Below, in pieces: positions 16,567-25,110 of a stretch of DNA of 64,000 nucleotides; positions within the stretch are counted from its first letter, which is position 1, and every line of letters starts with the position of its first letter. This DNA comes from JBNNGK01 sp050268245. Its GTDB lineage: Bacteria; Pseudomonadota; Gammaproteobacteria; Enterobacterales; Enterobacteriaceae. Below the pieces are notes generated by a model, which saw only the letters and a list, made by a program, of their open reading frames with translations, was not told the DNA's origin and made no database searches. Position numbers and translations under genes: made by a program. The stretch is from positions 147,753 to 211,752 of the forward strand of contig NZ_JBNNGK010000007.1 of the NCBI RefSeq assembly GCF_050268245.1. Reading direction: 5' to 3'.

Positions 16567-17799
16567 ATGAAGACTAAACCGGTAAATCGCAGTTTAATCG
16601 TTCTGGGTACTATCATTTGCCAAATGGGGCTGGGGACTATCTATACCTGGAGTCTGTTCAACCAACCGCTGGTGGATAAATTCCATTGGGGTCTGGCCGA
16701 TGTCGCCACCACGTTTTCCATCACCAGCTTCTTCCTGGCTTTCGCCACGCTGTTTGCCGGTAAACTGCAAGAGCGCTTCGGTATCCGCAACCTGACGCTG
16801 GTTTCCGGTGTGTTGGTTGGCCTGGGTTTGATTGCCAGCGCGCATGTCCGTTCATTGGACATGATTTATCTGCTGGCTGGCGTCGTGGTCGGGTTCGCGG
16901 TCGGTATTGCCTACATCTCCACCCTGTCGAATCTGATCAAATGGTTCCCGGCGAACAAGGGGCTGATTTCGGGCATTTCCGTCGGTGCTTTCGGCAGCGG
17001 CAGCCTGCTGTTTAAGTATGTCAACGCGGCGTTGATTGCCGATGCTGGGGTGTCTGGCGCCTTCTTCTACTGGGGTGCGATCGTCATGGCGTTGATCGTG
17101 CTTGGCTCACTGCTATTAAAAGAACCGGCCGCCGCCAACGCGTCCACTGATGCTCGCGTTAGCCTGAGCAATGATTACAGCGTGCGTCAAATGTTGGCTA
17201 CCAAAGAAGCCTACCTGCTGTTTGCTATCTTCTTCTCCGCCTGTATGAGTGGCCTGTATCTGATTGGTATCGTGAAAGACATGGGCGTACAACTCGCCGG
17301 GATGGATTTAGCCACCGCCGCCAACACCGTGTCTGCCGTCGCTATCTTCAACACCGCCGGACGCATCATTCTGGGCACCTTGTCAGATAAAGTCGGCCGC
17401 ATGCGGGTGATCAGTTTCACGATGCTGGTGACCGTGCTGGCTATTGTCGCCCTGAGTTTCTTCACCCTGAGCCATACCCTGTTCTTCCTGTGTGTCGGTG
17501 CCGTTGCCTTCTGCTTTGGCGGTAACATTACGGTCTTCCCAGCTATTGTCGGTGATTTCTTCGGCCTTAAAAATCACAGTAAAAACTACGGTATTATTTA
17601 CCAAGGCTTTGGGCTGGGCGCGCTAGCGGGTTCATTCATCGCCAAATACTTTGGCGGCTTCCACGCAACCTTTATGGTAATAGGTGTGCTGTCGGTGATT
17701 TCCCTACTGATTACCTTATTTATCAAAACACCGCAGGCTGTCGCTCAAGAAGAGAGCGGCAACGAACAACAGGTGCTGGGCAAAGCCAAACACGCCTAA
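16567..17799 (+). CDS. MFS transporter, YhjX-like (probable YpdAB target)
   Basis: 410 aa from the ATG with AGGAG eight bases upstream; the open frame extends further upstream without a ribosome site. Twelve membrane segments of the OFA/oxalate-formate antiporter type. Similar to E. coli YhjX throughout: IYTWSLFN, GKLQERFGIRN, LSNLIKWFPANKGLISG, ACMSGLYLIGIVKD, GNITVFPAIVGDFFGLKN, NYGIIYQGFG. YhjX is the pyruvate-inducible target of YpdAB and is thought to move pyruvate or a related acid. Here the gene follows ypdAB directly and carries the operator pair. I call it YhjX-like rather than yhjX because divergence is considerable. Confidence 0.82.
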   Translation: MKTKPVNRSLIVLGTIICQMGLGTIYTWSLFNQPLVDKFHWGLADVATTFSITSFFLAFATLFAGKLQERFGIRNLTLVSGVLVGLGLIASAHVRSLDMIYLLAGVVVGFAVGIAYISTLSNLIKWFPANKGLISGISVGAFGSGSLLFKYVNAALIADAGVSGAFFYWGAIVMALIVLGSLLLKEPAAANASTDARVSLSNDYSVRQMLATKEAYLLFAIFFSACMSGLYLIGIVKDMGVQLAGMDLATAANTVSAVAIFNTAGRIILGTLSDKVGRMRVISFTMLVTVLAIVALSFFTLSHTLFFLCVGAVAFCFGGNITVFPAIVGDFFGLKNHSKNYGIIYQGFGLGALAGSFIAKYFGGFHATFMVIGVLSVISLLITLFIKTPQAVAQEESGNEQQVLGKAKHA

Positions 17800-17820
17800 T
17801 AATCGAGCCATGTTGAACAA

Positions 17821-17850
17821 GCCCGTCAGATAATCTGACGGGCTTTTTAT
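17821..17850 (+). terminator. Rho-independent terminator after the yhjX-like gene
   Basis: GCCCGTCAGA, loop TAA, TCTGACGGGC, then TTTTTAT. A perfect ten-base stem with a U-run, 21 bp after the stop codon. Confidence 0.92.
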
Positions 17851-17992
17851 CGTAAATACAGGATGATGTTGTTGCCCCAGCCGACGCGCTGAACCGATGG
17901 CTGCTTGATGAAACGCATGCGAACTTGCCAGATGCGGCAAACGGCGCCATGATTGCAAGCGATAACCGCGTGATCGCGGCATCCTCATAATG

Positions 17993-18955
17993 TTACAACT
18001 GCATGCCCAGCGTTTGTCGCAGGTGAGCCCCTGCCCCCAACAGCCCAGGTTGCGCATGCGCGATCATAAACACCGGGATATCTTGTACATAGTCCTTAAA
18101 GCGCCCTTTGTCTTCAAAAGCGGCGCGGAAGCCAGAAGCCATAAAGAACGCCATAAAACGCGGTACGATGCCACCAGCAATATAGACGCCACCAAAGGTG
18201 CCCAAGTTCAGCGCCAAATTGCCACCAAAGCGCCCCAAAATGACACAGAACAGCGATAAGGCACGGCGACAATCGGTACAGCTATCGGCCAATGCACGCT
18301 CGGTTACGTCCTTCGGTGCTAGGTTTTCCGGCTGGCGTTTATCAGCTTTAACAATCGCACGGTATAAATTGACCAAGCCCGGCCCTGAAAGCACCCGCTC
18401 GGCAGAAACGTGGCCAACTTCTGCACGCAATACTTCCAGGATAACGTCTTCTTCTTCGCTGTTTGGCGCAAAATCAACATGCCCGCCTTCGCCGGGCAAG
18501 CTTACCCAACGCTGATTCACCTGCACCAAATGTGCAACTCCTAACCCAGTCCCTGCGCCATAGACCGCAATCGGTTTATCCTTTTGCGGCTTCCCGCCGC
18601 CAAACTGCACCACATCAGCATCGGTCAGCATGGGGATCGCCATAGATACGGCGGTAAAATCATTAATGACTTCCAGATGGCTGAACCCCAGATTAGCTTT
18701 CATCTCTTTGATAGAAAAAGCCCACGAGTGATTGGTCATCGCCACCCAATCCTCCGTCACCGGGCAGGCAATGGCGATACACGCATCCTGCACCTCAACC
18801 TGATGCTCAGTTAAATAGTGGCGAATCACCGCCTCCAGACTTTCGAACTCCAGGCCAGAATACGTTTTCGCTTGGGTAATCTCACCCGTCGCGACGGTGC
18901 ACAACGCCAGCCGGGCATTGGTACCGCCAACATCCCCTACCAGGGCATAGGTCAT
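17993..18955 (-). CDS. glk: Glucokinase
   Basis: 320 aa (E. coli 321). ATP-binding block DVGGTNARLALC at residues 8-19, IACPVTEDWVAMTNHSWAFS (substrate region with NHSW), EVINDFTAVSMAIP, AVYGAGTGLGVAHL, PGEGGHVDFAP and GGIVPRFM. It phosphorylates cytosolic glucose to glucose 6-phosphate for glycolysis. It converges on the yhjX-like gene. About 120 bp upstream of the start lies a near-consensus Cra site with an overlapping CRP-like site. Confidence 0.96.
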   Translation of the reverse strand: MTYALVGDVGGTNARLALCTVATGEITQAKTYSGLEFESLEAVIRHYLTEHQVEVQDACIAIACPVTEDWVAMTNHSWAFSIKEMKANLGFSHLEVINDFTAVSMAIPMLTDADVVQFGGGKPQKDKPIAVYGAGTGLGVAHLVQVNQRWVSLPGEGGHVDFAPNSEEEDVILEVLRAEVGHVSAERVLSGPGLVNLYRAIVKADKRQPENLAPKDVTERALADSCTDCRRALSLFCVILGRFGGNLALNLGTFGGVYIAGGIVPRFMAFFMASGFRAAFEDKGRFKDYVQDIPVFMIAHAQPGLLGAGAHLRQTLGMQL

Positions 18956-19059
18956 CAGAGTTTTCTCCGCAAGAAATTAAGCTATCAATAAGAAACTGCA
19001 CTCACTGTAAAATCCCACAGGAAAAACAACAATCGCCTTTGTTCGACTGGCTATCCATT

Positions 19060-19088
19060 AGCGATCTCGATCACAAAAACGTTTCAGC
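19060..19088 (-). promoter_or_regulatory. Cra site with adjoining CRP-like site upstream of glk
   Basis: On the minus strand GCTGAAACGTTTTT matches 12 of 14 bases of the Cra (FruR) consensus GCTGAAACGTTTCA. Immediately downstream, TGTGA-N6-TCGCT resembles a CRP site with one good half. E. coli glk is known to be repressed by Cra, which agrees. Confidence 0.6.
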
Positions 19089-19161
19089 CCTGCTAAATAA
19101 ATGCGTTCTCACCGTGTTGAAAATCATTACAGTAAAAACGCCTATTAACTGTTATTTCGCA

Positions 19162-19854
19162 TCAGGCCAACGCGTATTCCACTGCGGCACGCGCGTGAAT
19201 GGCCGTGGTATCAAATACCGGCACCGAAGCATCTTGTGCGCCGACCAGCAGACCGATTTCGGTACAGCCGAAAATAATCCCCTGCGCGCCCTGTAATTCT
19301 AAGTTACGGATAATACGGCGGTATTCTTCACGCGACCCATCGCGGATTTTCCCCATACACAGTTCTTCATAAATAATACGATGCACAATATCGCGATCGG
19401 CTGCCACCGGCGTGACCACGTCAATAGCAAAATTATCCTGCAAGCGACCACGGTAAAAATCTTGCTCCATGGTAAAACGCGTCCCCAACAGCCCAACGCG
19501 ACGAATATCCTGTTGACGCACCTGCAAGGCAGTGGCATCAGCAATATGAATTAACGGTAAACCGCTTGCTTGCTCAATAACATCAGCCACTTTGTGCATG
19601 GTATTGGTACAGATAACGATCGCCTCCGCCCCTGCTGCACGTAATGACGCCGCCGCTGTGGCGAGTAATTGCCCGGCACCTTGCCAATCACCCTGATGCT
19701 GCAAGCGTTCAATTTCATGGAAATCAACGCTATACAGCACAATTTTAGCAGAGTGTAAGCCGCCCAATTGTTGTTTGACCTGTTCATTGATCATACGATA
19801 ATAAGGAATGGTCGACTCCCAACTCATTCCGCCCAACAAGCCCAGCACTTTCAT
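19162..19854 (-). CDS. Aspartate/glutamate racemase family protein (YgeA-like)
   Basis: 230 aa. It starts MKVLGLLGGMSWESTIPYYRMIN, the family N-terminus, has ICTNTMHK (C82, T83, N84) and FGCTEIGLLV (C197). In the PLP-independent Asp/Glu racemase family two cysteines normally act as acid and base. In E. coli YgeA the first is replaced functionally by Thr83 with Cys197, and here both C82 and T83 are present next to each other as in YgeA. Broad amino-acid racemisation is likely, but the substrate is not readable from sequence. It is followed at a distance by glk on the same strand. Confidence 0.82.
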   Translation of the reverse strand: MKVLGLLGGMSWESTIPYYRMINEQVKQQLGGLHSAKIVLYSVDFHEIERLQHQGDWQGAGQLLATAAASLRAAGAEAIVICTNTMHKVADVIEQASGLPLIHIADATALQVRQQDIRRVGLLGTRFTMEQDFYRGRLQDNFAIDVVTPVAADRDIVHRIIYEELCMGKIRDGSREEYRRIIRNLELQGAQGIIFGCTEIGLLVGAQDASVPVFDTTAIHARAAVEYALA

Positions 19855-19921
19855 GGTGTTTTCCTCGATCCATGTGATGAAAATGATGACACTATCGTAT
19901 CCGTCACAACTTGACGATGGG

Positions 19922-20362
19922 TTATTTCACCGCCAGACGGGATTCAAGCCAACGCTGACGCAAAGTGTCATACAACCAATTATAAAAGAGGGTATACGGC
20001 AAGAAAAATAGGAAGAAACCCAACTCCAGCATAAATGCCTGTACCAACGTCAAGTTAAGCATCAAGGCAGCAATGGGTACGCCAATCAGCACAAAACCCG
20101 CTTCAAAACCCAATGCATGCAGCGCCCGTACCTTTAGGTTTCGCGCGACACGAGTGATCGGCCACCAACGGTCAAATCCGGCGTTATAAATAATGTTCCA
20201 TAGCATCGCGACGCTGGACAGCATGACCGCCAATGCACCGACCTGAATCATTGAACGGTTCATCAACCATGCACCAATCGGTGCGCAAATCATCACAGCA
20301 ATGACTTCGAAACCCACCGCGTGAATCACACGCTCACCCAAAGACTTGTTTTGCAGTTGCAT
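19922..20362 (-). CDS. PACE-family efflux transporter (transmembrane-pair domains)
   Basis: 146 aa with two homologous halves of the bacterial transmembrane pair (BTP) domain: LGERVIHAVGFEVIAVMICAPIGAWLM (about 7-33) and VRALHALGFEAGFVLIGVPIAALMLN (about 78-103). Four helices; conserved E in GFE of each pair; NIIYNAGFDRWWP at the first-half end and YTLFYNWLYDTLRQ at the second. PACE proteins such as AceI export biguanides, acriflavine or short diamines. The divergent LysR gene 100 bp away is probably its regulator, as with AceR/AceI. Confidence 0.88.
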   Translation of the reverse strand: MQLQNKSLGERVIHAVGFEVIAVMICAPIGAWLMNRSMIQVGALAVMLSSVAMLWNIIYNAGFDRWWPITRVARNLKVRALHALGFEAGFVLIGVPIAALMLNLTLVQAFMLELGFFLFFLPYTLFYNWLYDTLRQRWLESRLAVK

Positions 20363-20462
20363 ATTTCACCTGATAAATAGCCATTATTGGAACAATTCAG
20401 GTGATTATCATCGTTTTATTGCGTAGATTAAAAATAGGTTCCATCGAAAAAGTAGATAGATC

Positions 20463-21350
20463 ATGCATTACTCCCCCGAGGCTTTACAGGCTTTTGTCGA
20501 AGCGGCCGCACTAGGCTCCTTCTCTGCCGCCGCTCGCAAGCTGCGTAAAAGTCAGTCAACTATCAGCACTGCCATCGCCAACCTAGAAGCGGATCTGGAT
20601 TTGACGCTATTTGACCGACAAGCACGGCAACCGGTACTTACCCTCGCCGGACGTAAAGTCTTGGGTCACGTTCAAGAAATTTTGGCCGCCAACGAGCGTT
20701 TGAATGCATTAAGCATCAGGCTGGCTGATCGGGTCGAACCGCGCTTGACGATCGTTTTATCCGATACCTATCAACCTCAGCATCACGACAGCCTGATGAT
20801 ACATTTTGAGCGGCGCTATCAGGATATTGAATTGGAATGCATGGTTGCCGAAGAAGGCGATGTGTTGGACTTGGTACAAAGTGGTCGCGCACATTTGGGG
20901 ATGCTGGCGGTGCAAACAACTTACCCTCCAGATATCGCCGCAGCGCGGCTTCCGGAACAAACTGAAATGGGTATTTTCGTCGCCCAACAACACCCACTTG
21001 CGCAATGCAACGCCGTAACACCGGAAAAACTCGCCAGCAATCGCCAACTGTATCTCAACACCTATACCGCCAACAGTAACAAACCGCAGGGGCGTGTATG
21101 GTCAGCACCCAGTTACCTGATGTTACTCGAAATGGCCGAACAAGGGTTCGGTTGGGCGATCTTGCCGCATTGGCTGGTCAAGCAATACAGCAATGGGCAA
21201 TTAATAGAGCTGCGCCCACGCGGTTGGCCAATGCTAATTTCGGTCGATGCCGTATGGTCAAAACTCACGCCTCCGGGTCCGGCTGGCTCATGGATGTTGG
21301 ATCGGTTGCTGGAGAATGCCGAAGATCAGGCGGCGACATTGAGTTCCTGA
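20463..21350 (+). CDS. LysR-family transcriptional regulator, divergent from PACE gene
   Basis: 295 aa. Winged helix-turn-helix in residues 1-60 (LQAFVEAAALGSFSAAARKLRKSQSTISTAIANLEADLDLTLFDR) and a periplasmic-binding-protein-like effector domain from about 90 onward. Divergent arrangement with the PACE efflux gene suggests local control of that gene. The effector cannot be deduced; diamines or the exported drug are possible by analogy with AceR. Confidence 0.85.
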   Translation: MHYSPEALQAFVEAAALGSFSAAARKLRKSQSTISTAIANLEADLDLTLFDRQARQPVLTLAGRKVLGHVQEILAANERLNALSIRLADRVEPRLTIVLSDTYQPQHHDSLMIHFERRYQDIELECMVAEEGDVLDLVQSGRAHLGMLAVQTTYPPDIAAARLPEQTEMGIFVAQQHPLAQCNAVTPEKLASNRQLYLNTYTANSNKPQGRVWSAPSYLMLLEMAEQGFGWAILPHWLVKQYSNGQLIELRPRGWPMLISVDAVWSKLTPPGPAGSWMLDRLLENAEDQAATLSS

Positions 21351-21588
21351 GTGGCCAGAACAATGTGGTTGAAGCCTTCCGGCTCGCTACCCTGAGGACG
21401 ATCGTCAGTGACGGTCTTGTGCCGTTTGCGGTCGCTTGGCATCCAGACAAGTCTTAATTTTTGATTGCGCTCCCTTTTTCAGAATGCCGCTGAAATGCCT
21501 GCTACGGCAATAGCGATAACATACCGGCAGAGAAATAGATAAGGTGGATTAATTGACGTTATGAGCAAAGCCGCCAACAGGAGAAAAT

Positions 21589-21960
21589 ATGTTTAAACCT
21601 CTGCTACTGGCCGCTGCATTAATAATAAGTACAGCGCCGCTCACGCAACAGGCCGAAGCCAAAGGGCTGAACATTGATTTGCTGCCGGGCGTTTCACTGC
21701 GTATTGGCGATCAAGACCAACGCGGCAATTATTGGGATGGCCATGATTGGCGCGATCGCGATTGGTGGATACGCCATCAGGGTAAGGAGTTAGGTGAGCG
21801 CAGCCGCAGAGGCGACTATTGGGACGGCCAGCGCTGGCGCAATGCTGATTACTGGCGTAAACACGACTACTTCGATAAAGGCCGATATCGTAAATACGAA
21901 AAACATCATTATAAGAAACATCATAAACACAAGTACAAACATCGGCACCATCATCACTAA
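21589..21960 (+). CDS. ypeC: YpeC-like secreted protein (DUF2502)
   Basis: 123 aa. Signal peptide residues 1-24 (ending QQAEA), then INIDLLPG-like start and two copies of a W/D-rich motif (RGNYWDGHDWRDRDWW near 43-58, RRGDYWDGQRWRNADYW near 77-93), and a His/Lys-rich tail that could bind metal. E. coli YpeC shares the leader, the LLP..LRIGD segment and YWDG..WRDRD. It sits next to mntH, as in E. coli. Periplasmic; function unknown. An AGGAG site precedes the ATG. Confidence 0.8.
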   Translation: MFKPLLLAAALIISTAPLTQQAEAKGLNIDLLPGVSLRIGDQDQRGNYWDGHDWRDRDWWIRHQGKELGERSRRGDYWDGQRWRNADYWRKHDYFDKGRYRKYEKHHYKKHHKHKYKHRHHHH

Positions 21961-21963
21961 TAA

Positions 21964-22881
21964 TGCAGGCCGGGCGTGCCCGGCCACTACGATGGAGTGA
22001 TGTCGGATGAGATTGCGCAACGAGGTATGCTGTTACCCGTAGGGGCGTGGCCTGCCGCGCCCGGTTGGTTGCTTGATGCTGAACCCGTGATGCAGGCCGG
22101 GCGTGCCCGGCCACGACGGTGGATTGATATCGGCGATATTTGGCAGCGAGGTATGTTGTTGCCCGTAGGGGCGTGGCCTGCCGCGCCCGGCCGGATGTTT
22201 GATGCTGAATACGGAATGCAGGCCGGGAGTGCCCGGCCACTACGGTGGATTGATATCGGCGATATTTGGCAGCGAGGTATGTTGTTAGCCGTAGGGGCGT
22301 GGCACGCCGCGCCCGGTTGGTTGCTTGATGCTGAACCCGTGATGCAGGCCGGGCATGCCCGACCACTACGGTGGATTGATACCGACGGGATTTGGCAGCG
22401 AAGTATGTTGTTACCCGTAGGGGCGTGGCATGCCGCGCCCGGTTGGTTGCTTGATGCTGAACCCGAGATGCAGGCCGGGCGTGCCCGGCCACTACGGTGG
22501 ATTGATACCGGAGGGGATTGCGCTGCGGGGTATGCCGTTAACCGTAGGGGCGTGGCCTGCCGCGCCCGGTTGGTTGCTTGATGCTGAACCCGAGATGCAG
22601 GCCGGGCATGCCCGGCCACTACGGTGGATTGATACCGGAGGGGATTGCGCTGCGGGGTATGCCGTTAACCGTAGGGGCGTGGCCTGCCGCGCCCGGTTGA
22701 TTATTTGGCGCCGCATACGGAATGCAGGCCGGGCATACCCGGCCACTCCGGTGGGTTGATACCGGCGGGATTTGGCAGCGCGTGATGTTGTTACCCGTAG
22801 GGGCGTGGCATGCCCGCGCCCGGTTGGTTGCTTGATGCTGAACCCGAGATGCAGGCCGGGCGTGCCCGACCACTACGGTTG
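21964..22881. repeat. REP/BIME-like array 2 (eight units, 126-127 bp period)
   Basis: The GGCCGGGC-TGCCCGGCC palindrome recurs at steps of 126 or 127 bp, eight times in all, each followed by a variable spacer (GGATTGATAC..GG..ATTTGGCAGCG...GTTA) and the GTAGGGGCGTGGC palindrome. Same family and orientation as array 1 but with a different spacer and a regular period, so it grew by tandem duplication. Open frames through the array on both strands (up to ~280 codons) are by-products of the GC-rich period, not genes. It fills the convergent gap between ypeC and mntH. Confidence 0.88.
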
Positions 22882-22882
22882 G

Positions 22883-24121
22883 TTAAAACAGGCTGCTTAA
22901 CAATAGATAGCCATTCAACCCCACCACGATTAACACGATTAGCCAGCCCAAGCTTTGTATCGTCCGGCTGTTAGTCATATCGCCCATTAATTCACGGTTG
23001 CCGGTAAAACGAAGTAGCGGCACCAGTGCCAACGCAATACCGAAACTGAGCAACACCTGGCTCAACACTAGGATGCGCGTCGCATCCATACCCAGCAAAA
23101 TAACAATAAACGATGGCAACATAGTCACCAAGCGGCGCACCCACAGCGGAATATAGAAGCGCACGAACCCCTGCATCACCACCTGCCCCGCCAACGTCCC
23201 CACCACGGTAGAAGACAGCCCTGCCGCCACCAGACTCAACCCGAATACCGTCGCAGCGGCATGCCCCAGCAGCGGTTGTAAAGTCAGATAGGCCTGATCG
23301 AGATCGGCGACGCCACTGTGGCCACTAAAGTGAAACGCAGCGGCGGCCGTCGCCATCATCGCCAGATTAACGAACCCGGCGATCGTCATCGCAATCGCCA
23401 CATCCACTTTGGTTGAGGCATAGCGATCGGCCTTTGAGTTTTTACCCGCCGTCTGCGTCAACGAAGAGTGCAGGTAAATCACGTGCGGCATAATGGTGGC
23501 ACCAAGTACGCCAGCCGCCAAAAATACCGCATCACCATTGGGTAAATCAGGGATTGCCATGCCTTTGATCAACCCACTCAGCTGTGGCTGAGAGAACACT
23601 AATTCAACAATATAGGCCGCGGCCACAAACAGCAGCAGACCACCAATCACCAGCTCTAGTGGCTTCTGGCCGCGTTGCTGTAGCATTAAAATCAAAAAGG
23701 TAGCGATACCGGTCAAGATCGCCCCCTCCAGCAGGGTGACACCAAGCAGTAATTTAAAACCAATAGCGGCACCAATAAATTCGGCCAAGTCTGTGGCCAT
23801 CGCGATAATTTCCGCCTGTACCCAATAAGCCCAGACGGCTGGCCGGGGGAAACGATCACGGATGTGCTCGGCGAGATTTTTACCCGTTGCGATGCCAAGT
23901 TTGGCGGATAACAGTTGGATCAACATCGCCATTACGTTGGCCCAAACCACAACCCATAGCAACGTGTAGCCAAAAGCGGCACCCGATTGAATATTGGTGG
24001 CAAAATTACCGGGATCGATATAGCCGATGGCGGCGATAAACGCCGGGCCCATCAAAGAAAGTTTAATCTTCCTGGACGGGCGGTTGGTAGTAGAAGAATT
24101 AACCGCACGACTGTTCAGCAT
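22883..24121 (-). CDS. mntH: Mn(II)/Fe(II) NRAMP transporter MntH
   Basis: 412 aa, eleven membrane segments. The metal-binding motifs are DPGNFATN at residues 36-43 and MPH at 210-212 (GATIMPHVIYLHSS). Proton-coupled manganese importer of the inner membrane. A perfect 7-1-7 Fur-type dyad lies ~50 bp upstream of the start, in line with known Fur/MntR control of mntH. Its stop is two bases from the end of BIME array 2. Confidence 0.96.
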   Translation of the reverse strand: MLNSRAVNSSTTNRPSRKIKLSLMGPAFIAAIGYIDPGNFATNIQSGAAFGYTLLWVVVWANVMAMLIQLLSAKLGIATGKNLAEHIRDRFPRPAVWAYWVQAEIIAMATDLAEFIGAAIGFKLLLGVTLLEGAILTGIATFLILMLQQRGQKPLELVIGGLLLFVAAAYIVELVFSQPQLSGLIKGMAIPDLPNGDAVFLAAGVLGATIMPHVIYLHSSLTQTAGKNSKADRYASTKVDVAIAMTIAGFVNLAMMATAAAAFHFSGHSGVADLDQAYLTLQPLLGHAAATVFGLSLVAAGLSSTVVGTLAGQVVMQGFVRFYIPLWVRRLVTMLPSFIVILLGMDATRILVLSQVLLSFGIALALVPLLRFTGNRELMGDMTNSRTIQSLGWLIVLIVVGLNGYLLLSSLF

Positions 24122-24166
24122 ATCGTTGAGCCCTTACATTTATTAAGCTTACCGATATTTTATCAA

Positions 24167-24185
24167 GATGATAATAATTATCAAT
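24167..24185. promoter_or_regulatory. Fur box upstream of mntH
   Basis: TGATAAT-A-ATTATCA (24169-24183) is a perfect 7-1-7 dyad identical to the short Fur core motif TGATAATnATTATCA, inside a wider 19-bp match. No E. coli-type MntR palindrome was recognised. Confidence 0.75.
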
Positions 24186-24590
24186 TTCATTTAAAGAGGT
24201 GAGGCTTATTTCTGTGATAGATAGCGGCAAACGTTTAACGGACCGCTCGCCGTTCATGCAGCCAGTTGTTGCGCAATAACAGATAAAATAAACCTCTGAC
24301 GCTCAAGTTATCACAAAAATAACACGAACGCTCAATACTATTAACACTTTGTTCTGCTTTACTTTCTTGCAAAAATTGAGGGGAATTTACGCTATGAATG
24401 TCAATATGTGCGCCAAAAATTTGATTACGAAACGTAAGGTTACATAAAACAGCGTTAAGGCTGAATTCCACCCAATCTGGTGCAAACCTTCAGCGTTTTA
24501 GCCGCCAAGCAGACATATGTATAAATGCCAAGGCGGTTTTAACAGACTTGATTGAACAAACAGAGGTTGGAAACGGGAAAACAGGAAGCA
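24186..24590. other. Gap between mntH and the tRNA-Ala genes
   Basis: About 400 bp with no supported gene. E. coli has nupC divergent from mntH here; no trace of it is seen. A 78-codon frame on the minus strand (24235-24471) has no recognisable domain. CCGCC...GGCGG (24501-24535) is a loose dyad. Confidence 0.4.
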
Positions 24591-24616
24591 AAAAGCCGAC
24601 CATTAGGTCGGCTTTT
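24591..24616 (-). terminator. Terminator of the tRNA-Ala operon
   Basis: AAAAGCCGACC, ATTA, GGTCGGCTTTT. Read on the minus strand the stem is followed by a T-run, just beyond the second tRNA-Ala. The sequence would also work on the plus strand. Confidence 0.9.
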
Positions 24617-24624
24617 TTAAATGT

Positions 24625-24700
<76 letters not shown>

Positions 24701-24759
24701 ACGAAATGTGGTACGCATTAACCGGCGTTACGGTTTTTGCCAAATTCTTAAAAAGAATT

Positions 24760-24835
<76 letters not shown>

Positions 24836-24869
24836 AAGACACAATCACATTGTGTTGTGAACGGGGCGC

Positions 24870-24898
24870 ATAATATGAAACCCGGTAAACCCTGTCAA
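24870..24898 (-). promoter_or_regulatory. Sigma-70 promoter of the tRNA-Ala operon
   Basis: Minus strand TTGACA, 17 bases, TATTAT, followed by a GC-rich discriminator (GCGCCCC), a layout typical of stringently controlled stable-RNA promoters. Confidence 0.85.
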
Positions 24899-25072
24899 CG
24901 GCTAATTTTAAATCCTCGATCAAGCGCTGAAAAAGCCGCCAAATCAGCACATTTATCATCAATTAACGCCCGGTTGACTGAAATAGAAGTGACCGGTGCA
25001 CCCAGGAAATCCACTGAGGCTTACGCAAATAAAAGAGAAAATAATGGACAGCGCGCTTGCCGGCATCATCAG

Positions 25073-25106
25073 CTCATGCGCCCTGCTCAACCGCAGGGCG
25101 CATGAG
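25073..25106 (-). terminator. Strong hairpin just after gltX
   Basis: CTCATGCGCCCTGC and its exact complement separated by TCAACC, starting four bases beyond the gltX stop. A 14-base stem, but no U-run follows on the minus strand, so it may stabilise the 3' end or terminate inefficiently. Confidence 0.55.
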
Positions 25107-25110
25107 AAAA

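Noticed and set aside
21641..22873. Long overlapping open frames on both strands through the repeat array (up to ~280 codons)
   Set aside because: They follow the 126-bp period, exist on both strands, lack ribosome sites and translate the palindromes; they are artefacts of GC-rich repeats. The same holds for frames in the other four arrays.
24122..24186. Manganese riboswitch before mntH
   Set aside because: The leader is too short and shows a Fur-type dyad rather than the yybP-ykoY fold.
24235..24471. 78-codon minus-strand frame upstream of mntH as a nupC remnant or small gene
   Set aside because: No similarity to NupC segments and no start signal.
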